44,052 nt of DNA from Candidatus Zixiibacteriota bacterium. GTDB lineage: Bacteria > Zixibacteria > MSB-5A5 > GN15 > FEB-12. Shown here one piece after another: positions 34,744 to 43,780 of this stretch. The notes beneath the pieces were generated by a model, which was given only the letters and a program-made list of their open reading frames with translations, was not told the origin of the DNA and did no database searches. The translations under genes and the position numbers were made by a program. The stretch is taken from contig JAWXAN010000040.1 in NCBI GenBank assembly GCA_034439475.1, forward strand, positions 1 through 44,052, given 5' to 3'. The stretch's first letter is position 1. Every line of letters starts with the position of its first letter.

Positions 34744-35160
34744 GTTCCGGCCATGGTAGAAGCTTGGGCGTCCTAAGTCAAGGGAAAAGAGCGGACAGCC
34801 TTGCTGTGTACAGACAGGATAGTGCGAATAAGACCTCGAGATGACTCGGAGTCCTTTTTTTCTCACATGCCAGTGAAACGCATTATCAACGGTATAACCG
34901 CCAAGAAAGACCGACAATAATCTCGAACACGAACGTACACTCACATATACGGCTCTGGTAAGTTGACCGAATTCACTGGTAGGCTGTACATATACAAAAA
35001 CTGTGCCATATTGTCCCTGTGGCTCACACTGTCTCCTAATCGACTTCTATTCAATGACTTTTGAGGCACGAGAACATGTCAGAGGGGGGCCTATAGCGCA
35101 ATTACGCAATAGCTACTATGATAGGGGTACTTTTGAGAGCAGAATGTGCGAGGAAAAATG
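34744..35160. other. Intergenic region between the Mla operon and the sorted protein
   Basis: About 400 bp without a convincing gene. The minus frame is open through part of it (to 34944), but the translation does not resemble MlaE or any family I know. It should contain the Mla promoter; I see no clear -35/-10 pair. Confidence 0.5.
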
Positions 35161-35197
35161 AAAAAAGGCCTCTTGCGTGACTAGCGCAAAAGGCCTT
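35155..35197 (-). terminator. Terminator of the sorted-protein gene
   Basis: On the minus strand AAGGCCT and AGGCCTT enclose a second stem TTGCG/CGCAA with one internal mismatch, followed by TTTTTTCATTTTT. It lies about 50 bp past the stop at 35245. Confidence 0.85.
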
Positions 35198-35244
35198 CGA
35201 CACTTTATTGAACGCGTAATATAACTAACTAAGTAAGAATATCC

Positions 35245-36075
35245 TTACTTTAACATCATCATCTTGCGGGTCTGGATATTCGATCCGGCAACGATGCGAT
35301 AGAAATAGACACCGCTTGACACGGAGCTTCCACTCGCATTTCGGCCGTCCCAGGTTACCGTGTGATTCCCCGCTGGCATGTCACCGTCGACAACAGTGTT
35401 GACCTTCTGGCCAAGCACATTGAAGATTGACAATTCGACCTTTGAAGCGGTTGGCAAAGCAAACGCGATTTGGGTCGACGGGTTAAACGGATTAGGATAG
35501 TTCTGGTTCAGACTGAATTCTTTCGGCATTCCATCCGGGGTGATGCCTGAAAGAGAGACTGTAACATTCTCGAACTTGGGCTCGACACGGGTGTGTACGG
35601 AGCCGTTTGCGCCATCTTCGCGATAGATGAAGAGTAGCGAGTGGTGCGGAGATTCAAGCTTCACCGCTTCCAAAGTCACTTCTGTAATCGCAGGATTATC
35701 AATGGTAAACACAAGGTTTGCAACGGCACCTTCGCCAGCAGTGAGCTCCGGCTTGCGTTCACCGGACGCTTGGCTGATCATACCGATAACGACAGTGTTT
35801 TTCTCGTTATTGATGTTAGACAACTTCAGATCAAAGTATTCCGTACGTGTGTTTTCGAAGGTAACCTCTTTGAGAGTTACGCCTTCAGAAAACTTTAACG
35901 GAATGTCCATAGCCATTAGACCATCCAAGTTGGAAATTTCCAAAGGAATAGTGATTGTGTTGTCCGTTCCTGCTGTTGCCTTGGAAGGAGCTAAGCGGTT
36001 CCCCGCGGCAAGAATCAGAGCCGGAGCCATAAGTACAGCAACGACTACTGTCATGGTTTTAAAACGTTTGAACAA
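35245..36075 (-). CDS. Secreted cohesin-like protein with FlgD-like C-terminal sorting domain
   Basis: A 276-residue protein starting at TTG 36075, preceded by AGGGGTGA, with a signal peptide ending near 'APALILAAG'. Residues about 30-165 form a cohesin-like beta domain ('ITIPLEISNLDGLMAMDIPL', 'AVANLVFTID'). The last 90 residues are the FlgD-Ig-like/T9SS-type sorting module: 'SLNQNYPNPFNPSTQI', 'VELSIFNVLGQKV', 'TWDGRNASGSSVSSGVYFYR' and the terminal 'TRKMMMLK'. Such modules direct export or surface attachment in FCB-group bacteria. Its role beyond being a surface protein is unknown. It has a strong promoter, a long leader and its own terminator. Confidence 0.87.
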   Translation of the reverse strand: MFKRFKTMTVVVAVLMAPALILAAGNRLAPSKATAGTDNTITIPLEISNLDGLMAMDIPLKFSEGVTLKEVTFENTRTEYFDLKLSNINNEKNTVVIGMISQASGERKPELTAGEGAVANLVFTIDNPAITEVTLEAVKLESPHHSLLFIYREDGANGSVHTRVEPKFENVTVSLSGITPDGMPKEFSLNQNYPNPFNPSTQIAFALPTASKVELSIFNVLGQKVNTVVDGDMPAGNHTVTWDGRNASGSSVSSGVYFYRIVAGSNIQTRKMMMLK

Positions 36076-36248
36076 GGTTCACCCCTCAGGGCTAAACTGG
36101 TTGATGATAAGGCTGACAAGGCTTCAGAACAATCCCTCGTTCCCAGCAGCCGCTTCCTATTCCACAATACGATTTGTGTGCCTGTATGAATGACCAAAAC
36201 TCGTTTGCAATCGGATTAGTCAGTATCGGCGTTAGATTACCTACAGGC

Positions 36249-36277
36249 ATATTACACTTCTCTGCTATCGTTGTCAA
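36249..36277 (-). promoter_or_regulatory. Strong sigma-70-like promoter for the sorted protein
   Basis: On the minus strand TTGACA (36272-36277) and TAATAT (36249-36254) are separated by exactly 17 bp. Transcription would start near 36242, giving a leader of about 165 nt before the TTG start. Confidence 0.7.
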
Positions 36278-36636
36278 GGTTTTTTGCGCTCAATCTTGTT
36301 ATAAATGCGAATAAAAAAAGAAGATTCTTCCTCTTTTGCCTGTCTGAGAGTTGAACACGCCATTATGATAACAGTTTCATAAAATCGCGTCAAAACAAAA
36401 ACTTAGGCAATTATGCAAATTTTCAAGGTCAACAAAGTCTACCTCTCTGGGCAGACACAGATTCTGCGTCGGCCATGGCTTCTCCAAAGATTATTAAGCA
36501 AACACACTGCCACTTCTGAGAGCCCTTCCGCAAAGAGGCGGTCTGGGCTTGCGATATACACTAAATCCTTGACATTCCACAACTTTGATGCTTTTTTAGC
36601 TAAAAATCATCAGTTGATACAGGCCGAGGAGGTGTC
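36278..36636. other. Intergenic region upstream of the OPT transporter
   Basis: About 360 bp without a credible gene. A TTGACA occurs at 36569-36574, but no good -10 follows at proper distance. An open plus frame from 36413 runs into the OPT gene in another phase and shows no coding character. The ribosome binding site GAGGAGGTG of the OPT gene closes the region. Confidence 0.5.
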
Positions 36637-38622
36637 ATGCAGGTTGCAGACTCAGCAAAAAAAGAGAAACCTAAAGTCTTCAAATCATTCATTGCCGACA
36701 CCGAAACTGTGCCGGAAGTAACATGGAGAGCTGTAATTCTTGGCGCTATAATAGCAGTCGTCTTTGGGATCGCCAATGCCTATCTCGGACTAAAATTCGG
36801 CCTAACCGTATCGGCCTCGATTCCAGCGGCCGTTATATCCATGGCTGTTTTTAAGCTATTATTCAGAAAAAACAAAGGAACAGTTCTCGAGAATAATATA
36901 GTCCAAACAATCGGTTCCAGCGGAGAATCGCTTGCCGCGGGGATTATTTTCACAATACCTGCTTTTTTCATCTGGTCGGCCAACGAACAGCTTGTAGCCG
37001 CAGGCTACCAACATACTGTGTCAAAGCTCGATATTTTTCTCCTCGCGATGCTTGGCGGAAGCTTGGGAATCCTCCTTATGATTCCTCTGCGCAAATACCT
37101 TGTGGAGAAAGAGCATGGCAAACTTGCCTTTCCCGAAGGGACAGCATGCGCTGAGATTATTATGGCGGGCGATGAAGGCGGCGGCAAAGCCCGACTCGTT
37201 TTCACCGGAATTGGAATTGGGGCGGCGTATAAAATTTGCTACAACATGTTTAAAGTTTGGCCAGAATCTGTCAACTATGAATTCAGAGGACTACTCAAAG
37301 GCGGGACAGTCGGCATTGATGCCACTCCTGCGTTAATGGGCGTCGGCTATATTATCGGCCCACGGATCGCCGCCCTCATGTTCAGCGGCGCGGTTTTGGG
37401 ATATTTGGGAATCGGCCCGTTGCTTTCATTTATAGGCGGCTATATCCCTGATGCTATTATTCCTCCGGGGACAATTCCGCTTAATGACATGACAGCATCG
37501 CAGCTTCGCGGATCGTACATAAAATATTTAGGCGTTGGCGCTGTTGCTGTGGGTGGGTTCGTGTCACTCATCAAGGCTTTTCCGGTGATTATTTCGTCCT
37601 TCGGTCACGGCTTAAAGGAACTGACAGGAAAGAAGGTAGATTCGAACACTGTTCCGCGTACAACTCGTGATCTCTCCATGAAATGGGTGGTGATTGGTGT
37701 TTTGGTAATCGTCGTCATAATGACTTTTCTACCCGGAAGCCAGCTTGGTTTTCTGGGCGCGTCGATAGCAACGCTATTCGGATTCTTCTTCGTCGTAGTA
37801 GCCGCGCGAATTGTCGGGCTTGTCGGTTCTTCGTCATCGCCGGTTTCAGGAATGACTATCGCGACCCTTTTGGTCACTTGTCTCCTGCTCATTCAATTTG
37901 GAGTCTCGGGCATCCCCGGAATGATTACGGCCATGTCTATCGGAACAATTGTCTGCATCGCCGTGTGCATGTCAGGCGACATCGCGCAGGATCTCAAAAC
38001 CGGATACCTTCTGGGTGCAACTCCGTGGAAGCAGCAGCTCACTGAATTTATCGGACTTGTCTTTCCCGCTCTGGCGATGGGTTTCACACTGTACTATCTG
38101 AATGACGCCTTCGGCTTTGTCGCCGGTGACACAACCCGAACTCCGTTGCTCGCACCTCAGGCCAATGTCATGGCGACGCTGGTCGAAGGAGTAATGAATT
38201 CCAATCTCCCCTGGACTCCGATTTTTGTGGGTGGAATGCTGGCGCTCTCAATCGAACTATTGGGCATCGGCTCACTCCCCTTTGCCATCGGACTCTATCT
38301 GCCGCTCTCACTTTCATCCCCCATACTGCTTGGCGGATTAGTTGCTATGGCCGTTGACAAATTTTCGCCTGAAAGTAAAAAGACTCAGCGAAGTTTCAGA
38401 GGTATTCTATTCTGCTCCGGCATGGTCGCTGGTGATGCCCTGATTGGTGTGCTAGTGGCCTTCCTGATCGGAGCCTCGGTTACATTTGCCGGATACTATG
38501 ACGCCCATGAGGGGATGCTGGGAAGCCTCGGCGGAGCTTTTGGACCTTGGCTCGCCCTGCTGATGTTCTCCTGTGTGGCAGGATTACTGGCCTATTTCTC
38601 TTTTAAGGATTCGAAAGACTGA
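36637..38622 (+). CDS. OPT-family oligopeptide transporter
   Basis: A 661-residue membrane protein with about 15 hydrophobic helices, in the usual range for bacterial OPT/YSL-type symporters. It opens with 'VTWRAVILGAIIAVVFGIANAYLGLKFG', the family's N-terminal signature, followed by 'NNIVQTIGSSGESLAAGIIFTIPA', 'FPEGTACAEII' and 'VSGMTIATLLVT'. These proteins import oligopeptides or metal chelates with protons. An excellent GAGGAGGTG lies before the ATG. The gene converges with the GGDEF-like gene 8 bp downstream. Confidence 0.94.
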   Translation: MQVADSAKKEKPKVFKSFIADTETVPEVTWRAVILGAIIAVVFGIANAYLGLKFGLTVSASIPAAVISMAVFKLLFRKNKGTVLENNIVQTIGSSGESLAAGIIFTIPAFFIWSANEQLVAAGYQHTVSKLDIFLLAMLGGSLGILLMIPLRKYLVEKEHGKLAFPEGTACAEIIMAGDEGGGKARLVFTGIGIGAAYKICYNMFKVWPESVNYEFRGLLKGGTVGIDATPALMGVGYIIGPRIAALMFSGAVLGYLGIGPLLSFIGGYIPDAIIPPGTIPLNDMTASQLRGSYIKYLGVGAVAVGGFVSLIKAFPVIISSFGHGLKELTGKKVDSNTVPRTTRDLSMKWVVIGVLVIVVIMTFLPGSQLGFLGASIATLFGFFFVVVAARIVGLVGSSSSPVSGMTIATLLVTCLLLIQFGVSGIPGMITAMSIGTIVCIAVCMSGDIAQDLKTGYLLGATPWKQQLTEFIGLVFPALAMGFTLYYLNDAFGFVAGDTTRTPLLAPQANVMATLVEGVMNSNLPWTPIFVGGMLALSIELLGIGSLPFAIGLYLPLSLSSPILLGGLVAMAVDKFSPESKKTQRSFRGILFCSGMVAGDALIGVLVAFLIGASVTFAGYYDAHEGMLGSLGGAFGPWLALLMFSCVAGLLAYFSFKDSKD

Positions 38623-38630
38623 GGCTGGCG

Positions 38631-39629
38631 CTAATGGTCTTTTCTTCGATCGACCATATAATTTGAGCCGGGGAGCTGCTTCGTGGCTCTCTTTAGCTCC
38701 GCCAGTATTTTTGACAATTCGCCCATATGACCGAATTGTCGTGTTGAGTTCGAAACAACCGCAATTGAGATCGACAGTATCGGAAAGCTCTCAATTATCC
38801 CTTTGCGATTTTCAATTGTTATAAATCCCCTTTCGATGTCTTCGCTCTCATAGTAATTGGGGGCAAAGGCATCGAAACACTTAATTATCCAGCCGCATAC
38901 ATTTGAAATCAAATCATCCGGTATGATAAAGATGAAGTCATCTCCGGCAATATGGCCGACAAATCCCTCGCGACAGGTATCGAAAACCGTGTCACGGATA
39001 ATCCGTCCCGTAAGTTTGATGAGTTTATCGCCGAAAGAGTAGCCGTAATAGTCATTGAAGGCCTTAAAATTATCAAGGTCGGCGTAACAGACAGCAAAGG
39101 TTGCCTTCATTGCAAGTTGTCTGTTTATCTCCTCTTCAATCATTGCCGGACCCGGCAAACGGGTTGAGGGATTAACCGATAGATCGCGTATACTTCTTGC
39201 AATGACCCGCTGGATGCGAACTTCAACAAGTTTCTCTATCCACTCGCCATGAATGAAGTCTTCCGCCCCGTTTTCGTACGCCGCGATGATCGTCTCGTTG
39301 CTCGGCTCAGGATGATACAGGATTACCGGAATAATTGAGAGAAATACGTTCTGCTTTATCGCCTGAATCAACTCAAGCTCTTTAAAAAAATCAGATTTCC
39401 CGCCGACGAGGATGACATTGATCTGGTGCCTCTGACAGATTGTCACCAGCTTTTCGAAATCGTCGAAAAAATGAAAGGAGAGTTCTTTCCCTTTGAAAAA
39501 TTGCTTGAGATGAAAGTCGAGGCTAACGCCGTTTTGTTTTATCGCAAAATGATAAACAAGGCCGTGACCAAATGATGTCTCATTTGAAGCCCGCAAGTTC
39601 TCGAGGGTGATACTTTCGATGTTCGGCAA
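38631..39629 (-). CDS. Degenerate receiver-GGDEF protein
   Basis: A 332-residue cytoplasmic protein starting at TTG 39629 inside the end of the Xer gene (50 bp overlap). Residues about 50-145 resemble a receiver domain, but the phospho-acceptor strand reads 'INVILVGGKSDF' without the expected Asp. Residues about 155-320 resemble a diguanylate cyclase: 'PGPAMIEEEINRQL', 'FAVCYADLDNFKAFNDYYGY' keeps the metal Asp and the N-D pair, while the GGDEF loop is A-G-D-D-F in 'GHIAGDDFIFIIP'. No RxxD inhibitory site is seen. It may bind GTP or c-di-GMP rather than make it. TTG is the only reasonable start. Confidence 0.78.
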   Translation of the reverse strand: MPNIESITLENLRASNETSFGHGLVYHFAIKQNGVSLDFHLKQFFKGKELSFHFFDDFEKLVTICQRHQINVILVGGKSDFFKELELIQAIKQNVFLSIIPVILYHPEPSNETIIAAYENGAEDFIHGEWIEKLVEVRIQRVIARSIRDLSVNPSTRLPGPAMIEEEINRQLAMKATFAVCYADLDNFKAFNDYYGYSFGDKLIKLTGRIIRDTVFDTCREGFVGHIAGDDFIFIIPDDLISNVCGWIIKCFDAFAPNYYESEDIERGFITIENRKGIIESFPILSISIAVVSNSTRQFGHMGELSKILAELKRATKQLPGSNYMVDRRKDH

Positions 39630-40512
39630 TGATATAGTCCCGGTCTATTCTGGTGTAAATCTCCGTAGTAGATATATCGGCATGCCCAAGCATTTCTTGT
39701 ACTGTCCGCAGGTCCGCTCCTCCCTCAAGCAAATGCGTTGCAAAAGAATGCCTGAAAGTATGGGGGGTGACCTTTTTGGTTATCCCGGCTTGATGAACCA
39801 ACTCTTTGATGATTTTCCACATCCCGACCCGTGAATAGGGTTTACCGAGCCGACTGACAAAAATGGCTGAATTGCCGAAAGTTGGGTTGTTTGGTGATTG
39901 ATGATGTATGTACGCAACCAACGCCTCTTTGGCAAATCCTCCAAGCGGCACAATACGCTGCTTGTTTCCTTTGCCGGTCACTCGTATGAAACCGGCTTCA
40001 AATTCCACATTGCTCAAGCCGAGTCCAATCAATTCTGAAAGTCTAAGCCCGCTCCCGTAGAGAATCTCAAGGATCGCGCGATCACGAAACTTCTCTTTTG
40101 AAAGGGTTTCGACCGACGCGATAATTGATTCAATCTCCTTGACAGAAAGATAATCGGGGTGATAACGGGATATCTTGGGCGCAGAGTATGCAACGCTTGG
40201 ATTTGTCGAAACGATTCCAAGCGACTGAAGCCTCTCAAAGAAGAGCGAAAGGGAGGAAATCTTTCTTGCCAGGGTCGATGGTTTTTGTCCCTTTTTGCTC
40301 AAGCCGCTGAAATAATCATTTACGTTCCTGGGCGTGATATCTTTGGGTGCTTTTATTAATGCGCCGGAAAAGAATGAAAAAAGGTCGCTTCGATAGGAGT
40401 CAACTGTGTTCTTAGACAACCCCCGCTCAAGGCGAAGATGGTGTAGGAAATCCTCCACATACATCTCGGCTGACCCGCCAGTTGCGGTTTTCATCGATAC
40501 CCCTTCTTTCAT
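39580..40512 (-). CDS. Tyrosine site-specific recombinase, XerC/XerD type
   Basis: A 310-residue recombinase with an N-terminal SAM-like core-binding domain (about residues 15-100) and catalytic domain. All active residues are present: Arg157 ('SGLRLSEL'), Lys181 ('TGKGNKQR'), His251 and Arg254 ('HTFRHSF'), His277 ('GHADIS') and nucleophile Tyr286 ('EIYTRI'). Size and motifs match Xer proteins resolving chromosome dimers at dif rather than phage integrases. The ATG at 40512 overlaps the ComF stop by four bases; an ATG at 40494 with AAGGGG upstream is equally possible. I cannot separate XerC from XerD by eye. Confidence 0.9.
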   Translation of the reverse strand: MKEGVSMKTATGGSAEMYVEDFLHHLRLERGLSKNTVDSYRSDLFSFFSGALIKAPKDITPRNVNDYFSGLSKKGQKPSTLARKISSLSLFFERLQSLGIVSTNPSVAYSAPKISRYHPDYLSVKEIESIIASVETLSKEKFRDRAILEILYGSGLRLSELIGLGLSNVEFEAGFIRVTGKGNKQRIVPLGGFAKEALVAYIHHQSPNNPTFGNSAIFVSRLGKPYSRVGMWKIIKELVHQAGITKKVTPHTFRHSFATHLLEGGADLRTVQEMLGHADISTTEIYTRIDRDYIIAEHRKYHPRELAGFK

Positions 40513-41231
40513 ACCCCATGCGCCATTGCCATCACGCCCACAACAAAATGTCCATTCTGCTCAAGGATTTTTTTTGCCTCTTTGACAGTTTCACCGCTGG
40601 TGATGACATCATCGACCAGAATAATTCTCAACCCGGACTGGTTGTCATCCGCTGGTTCCGCATATTCAAACACGTTTTTAATATTTTCGATGCGATCCTC
40701 AAAGCGAAGTTTCGCCTGTTCCTTCTTTTTTACATTTCGAAACAGTAAGTCCGTATTCACAGACATGGAGCACTGACCGTTTATCGCTTGCGCAAAGAGT
40801 TCGGCTTGGTTATAACCTCTATGGTATTCCCTGCCTGAATAGAGCGGAATGGGGACAAGAGTATCGGCTGTTAACGGCTCGATAAGGTCAGCGAACTGGG
40901 CATGAAGTCTCCCGGCTATTGAGTTGACAGGTGTCGTCACACCATGAAATTTCAACTGACGAATTATTTCTTTGAGGGGACCGGAATAGTCGCCATAGGC
41001 AAACAGCGGAGTCATCACTTCTTTGCAATGCGGACATTTCTTTTCAATATCGGCCTGTGTGAGGCAGGCCAAACAAAACGGCTTTGAAAATGTTTGGATT
41101 TGTTTATTGCAGAGTTCACAGAGACCGCTTCTGTTTTCGCAATAGCTACCGCAACCAGCGCACAAGGCAGGGAAAATAAAGTCTATTAAATCCGCAATGA
41201 GTCCAGCAGAGAAGAGTTTGTGTGCCATCAT
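40509..41231 (-). CDS. ComF-family phosphoribosyltransferase-like protein
   Basis: A 240-residue protein with an N-terminal double zinc ribbon: CxxC pairs in 'CAGCGSYC', 'CELCNKQ', 'CLACLTQ' and 'CPHCKEV'. It is followed by 'YGDYSGPLKEIIRQLKFHG' and a PRTase fold with 'PIPLYSGREYHRGYNQAE' and the PRPP loop 'IILVDDVITSGETVKEA'. ComF proteins take part in DNA uptake and single-strand handling in competent bacteria, though many genomes keep comF without transformation. GAGG precedes the ATG. It is the first gene of a set overlapping Xer. Confidence 0.92.
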   Translation of the reverse strand: MMAHKLFSAGLIADLIDFIFPALCAGCGSYCENRSGLCELCNKQIQTFSKPFCLACLTQADIEKKCPHCKEVMTPLFAYGDYSGPLKEIIRQLKFHGVTTPVNSIAGRLHAQFADLIEPLTADTLVPIPLYSGREYHRGYNQAELFAQAINGQCSMSVNTDLLFRNVKKKEQAKLRFEDRIENIKNVFEYAEPADDNQSGLRIILVDDVITSGETVKEAKKILEQNGHFVVGVMAMAHGV

Positions 41232-41294
41232 TACCTCGTACTATAATAAGTCAAACAAACACAAACGGCACTATCAAACTCTCGATTGATAAAA

Positions 41295-41855
41295 CTATGG
41301 TTTCGTCTCCTGAAGTAAATTTCTTACCGACTGGGCGGCCGGTCCATTGGGGTCGAGATTTAAATACTCCTGCCAATGCGCTCTCGCAGAATCCATAGCG
41401 TTCTTCGCCTGAAAAACAATCCCTAAATTAAAATGGGCCACCATGTGGCTCGGATTGATTACAAGAACTCTGCGAAACTCATCGATAGCCCTGTCGGGAA
41501 GGCCCATACCATTCAGGCATGTAGCATAATCAGTCCGAAGATCCAAAGAACTGCTGTCGATGGCTAGCGCCCGGGCATAAACCTCGGCGGCCATCGGATA
41601 ATTAGCAGAGTCCATAAAACTGTGCCCCAGACTTACCAGAGAACCGAAATCCTGCGGCAGTTGGCTCAACAAGGAGGAATTCATACCCGGACGGGAATCC
41701 GTCTGGCCGTGAGTTGTCGGCGATGCGGGAATTTGCCGCTCAAAAAACAACAAATATGCTATAATAGCCACCAAGAGTATGACGGCGACGACCAACAAAT
41801 CCGGGATATTCCCAAATGCGTTCTTGTTCTTCGTGATTTTGATGTCGTCAGGCAA
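41295..41855 (-). CDS. Membrane-anchored TPR protein
   Basis: A 186-residue protein from TTG 41855, with AAGGA six bases upstream. One transmembrane helix lies at about residues 18-37 ('LLVVAVILLVAIIAYLLFF'), followed by a Pro/Ser-rich linker and about three tetratricopeptide repeats (about 68-180) with 'AAEVYARALAIDSSS', 'AIDEFRRVLVINPSH' and 'ARAHWQEYLNLDPNG'. The TPR region should face the periplasm and mediate protein contacts. Partner unknown; it is 63 bp upstream of comF. Confidence 0.85.
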   Translation of the reverse strand: MPDDIKITKNKNAFGNIPDLLVVAVILLVAIIAYLLFFERQIPASPTTHGQTDSRPGMNSSLLSQLPQDFGSLVSLGHSFMDSANYPMAAEVYARALAIDSSSLDLRTDYATCLNGMGLPDRAIDEFRRVLVINPSHMVAHFNLGIVFQAKNAMDSARAHWQEYLNLDPNGPAAQSVRNLLQETKP

Positions 41856-42005
41856 ACTCGATCCTTGCTTTCTTCATCCGAATTTTCTCTTTCAATCGCA
41901 ATATAGTAATCTTTTGCCAATGGGCAAACTATTCAGAGTTAAAAATCTACATGACTCGACGTCAATACTTCTCTATATTGCTCCCAGTTAAAGAGAATAT
42001 TCACA

Positions 42006-43724
42006 ATGAAAGGGTTCTTGATGCTCAAAGCATATTTTTACATCATCGGGCTTTCACTGGCTTTGGCCGCAGACACAAGAAGCTCCGGCTATACTATCTC
42101 AACCGACTCCATATTTAAACATATTAGTATCCTTGCCTCGGATTCAATGGAAGGACGCGAGGTCGGCGAGCCGGGTGAATTAAAAGCCGCCCAGTATATT
42201 GCGTCGATATTCATGGCCTCAGGCCTGACACCCAAAGGTGACAATAACAGTTGGTTCCAGTATTTCGAATTCACCAAAGGTACCGAGTATGGTCAAGGAA
42301 ACACGCTACTTATCAACGGCAAATTGCTTCGCCTCCATGAGGAATATGTGCCATTGCTTCAATCATCGAGCGGCGTCTTTGTTCTCAACGAGGTTATGGA
42401 TCTCGGCTACGGCATCAATAGTGGCGATGGCCAGTACAACGACTACGACGGCAAATCTGTCGAAGGCAAACCTGTGCTTATCCGTCGCTATGCTCCATCG
42501 GCAGATTCTTTCCCGCATGTTGATTTCGACAAATTCAGTTCTTTGACCGACAAAATCGCGACGGCAATCGACAATAAAGTGAGCGCAATCTTTTTTGTTA
42601 CCCCGTTGAATCAGGATGACACCATCCCGTCGATGGCAGCCACACGTATTGCGGTGAAAGAAATCCCGATAATTTGGCTTAAACGCGCGGGGCTTAAAAA
42701 ACTCGGATTGGACTTGCAAAAGCCCAAAATTACCCGTGTGTCGGGAAACACTGATCTTGTAAGGGTCAAAGACACTGGAATGAATGTCATTGGATTTATT
42801 CAAGGCAAAAGTGACAGCACAGTCATCGTAGGCGGTCACTACGACCATCTCGGCTGGGGTAACGCGGCTTCGCGTTATACCGGGACCGAACACCTGATAC
42901 ATTATGGTGCCGATGACAACGCTTCGGGGACTGCTGGAGTGCTTGAACTGTCCCGATATTTTATTCAACAGCCCGAACCATCAAACTACTCGCTTCTTTT
43001 TATAGCCTTTTCAGGCGAAGAGACCGGCATTCTTGGCTCAAATCATTTTGCAAAGAATATGACAGTCGCGCCAGACAAGATCCGTATGATGCTCAATATG
43101 GACATGATTGGCCGCCTGAAAGTTGAAGACAGCGGATTGGGCATTTTCGGAACCGGAACGGCAGAGGCATTCAAGACTTACTTCGCCACCTATTCCCGGT
43201 CGGATATGAAAATGACATTCAAAGAGACCGGCACCGGCCCTTCCGATCATACGGCCTTTTACAACGCAAGCATTCCGGTCCTTTTCTTCTTCACTGGCCA
43301 GCACGAGGACTATCATAAACCCTCAGATATTGCCTCCAAAATAAACCTCGAAGGGACCCGCAGAGTGCTTGGCGTTGTCACAGAGATTATATCCCATTTT
43401 GACAGCACCCAGACCACTCTCGCTTTTCAGAAAACCAAAGACGAAACCGGACAAATGGCACGCTCCTTCTCTGTGACGCTTGGAATAATGCCCGACTACA
43501 TCGCCGAGGTTGTGGGATTGCGGGTCGATGGCGTGTCCGCGAACAGGCCAGCCGAGCGGGCAGGCATTCTTCGGGGTGATGTCATTATCAAGCTCGGTGA
43601 TTATAAAATTGATGACATCAACGCCTATATGTCGGCACTTGGAAAATTCCGCAAAGGACAAAGCACACAGGCGCTTGTCATTCGGGAAAATGATACGCTC
43701 AATCTCAAAGTGGAATTCAAGTAG
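42006..43724 (+). CDS. Secreted M28 aminopeptidase with PDZ domain
   Basis: A 572-residue zinc exopeptidase with a signal peptide (about residues 1-21, ending 'LALAAD'). A PA-like insert lies around residues 130-240. The catalytic domain has all ligands: 'GGHYDHLGWG' (His), 'GADDNASGTAG' (bridging Asp), 'FSGEETGILGS' (Glu pair), 'MLNMDMIGR' (Asp) and 'HEDYHKPSD' (His). The last 90 residues form a PDZ domain ('VDGVSANRPAERAGILRGDVI'). M28 enzymes with C-terminal PDZ are frequent in FCB bacteria and cut N-terminal residues from peptides outside the cytoplasm. Start supported by the signal peptide; the ribosome binding site is weak. Confidence 0.92.
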   Translation: MKGFLMLKAYFYIIGLSLALAADTRSSGYTISTDSIFKHISILASDSMEGREVGEPGELKAAQYIASIFMASGLTPKGDNNSWFQYFEFTKGTEYGQGNTLLINGKLLRLHEEYVPLLQSSSGVFVLNEVMDLGYGINSGDGQYNDYDGKSVEGKPVLIRRYAPSADSFPHVDFDKFSSLTDKIATAIDNKVSAIFFVTPLNQDDTIPSMAATRIAVKEIPIIWLKRAGLKKLGLDLQKPKITRVSGNTDLVRVKDTGMNVIGFIQGKSDSTVIVGGHYDHLGWGNAASRYTGTEHLIHYGADDNASGTAGVLELSRYFIQQPEPSNYSLLFIAFSGEETGILGSNHFAKNMTVAPDKIRMMLNMDMIGRLKVEDSGLGIFGTGTAEAFKTYFATYSRSDMKMTFKETGTGPSDHTAFYNASIPVLFFFTGQHEDYHKPSDIASKINLEGTRRVLGVVTEIISHFDSTQTTLAFQKTKDETGQMARSFSVTLGIMPDYIAEVVGLRVDGVSANRPAERAGILRGDVIIKLGDYKIDDINAYMSALGKFRKGQSTQALVIRENDTLNLKVEFK

Positions 43725-43780
43725 AGATTAAAGACCAAATCGAGGACAAAGAGTCTTCGCAACGACTCAAGCGTTCTGTG

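Noticed and set aside
34744-34944. N-terminal extension of the MlaE permease
   Set aside because: The extra 67 residues do not resemble MlaE and would exceed the family length.
36413-36721. Plus-strand open frame of 102 codons before the OPT gene
   Set aside because: It overlaps the well-supported OPT start in another phase and has no recognisable domain or ribosome binding site.
39580-40512. Integrase of a genomic island or phage
   Set aside because: Length, motifs and neighbours (comF, TPR) match a housekeeping Xer recombinase; no phage or att site is nearby, and the tRNA at 23401 is 16 kb away.
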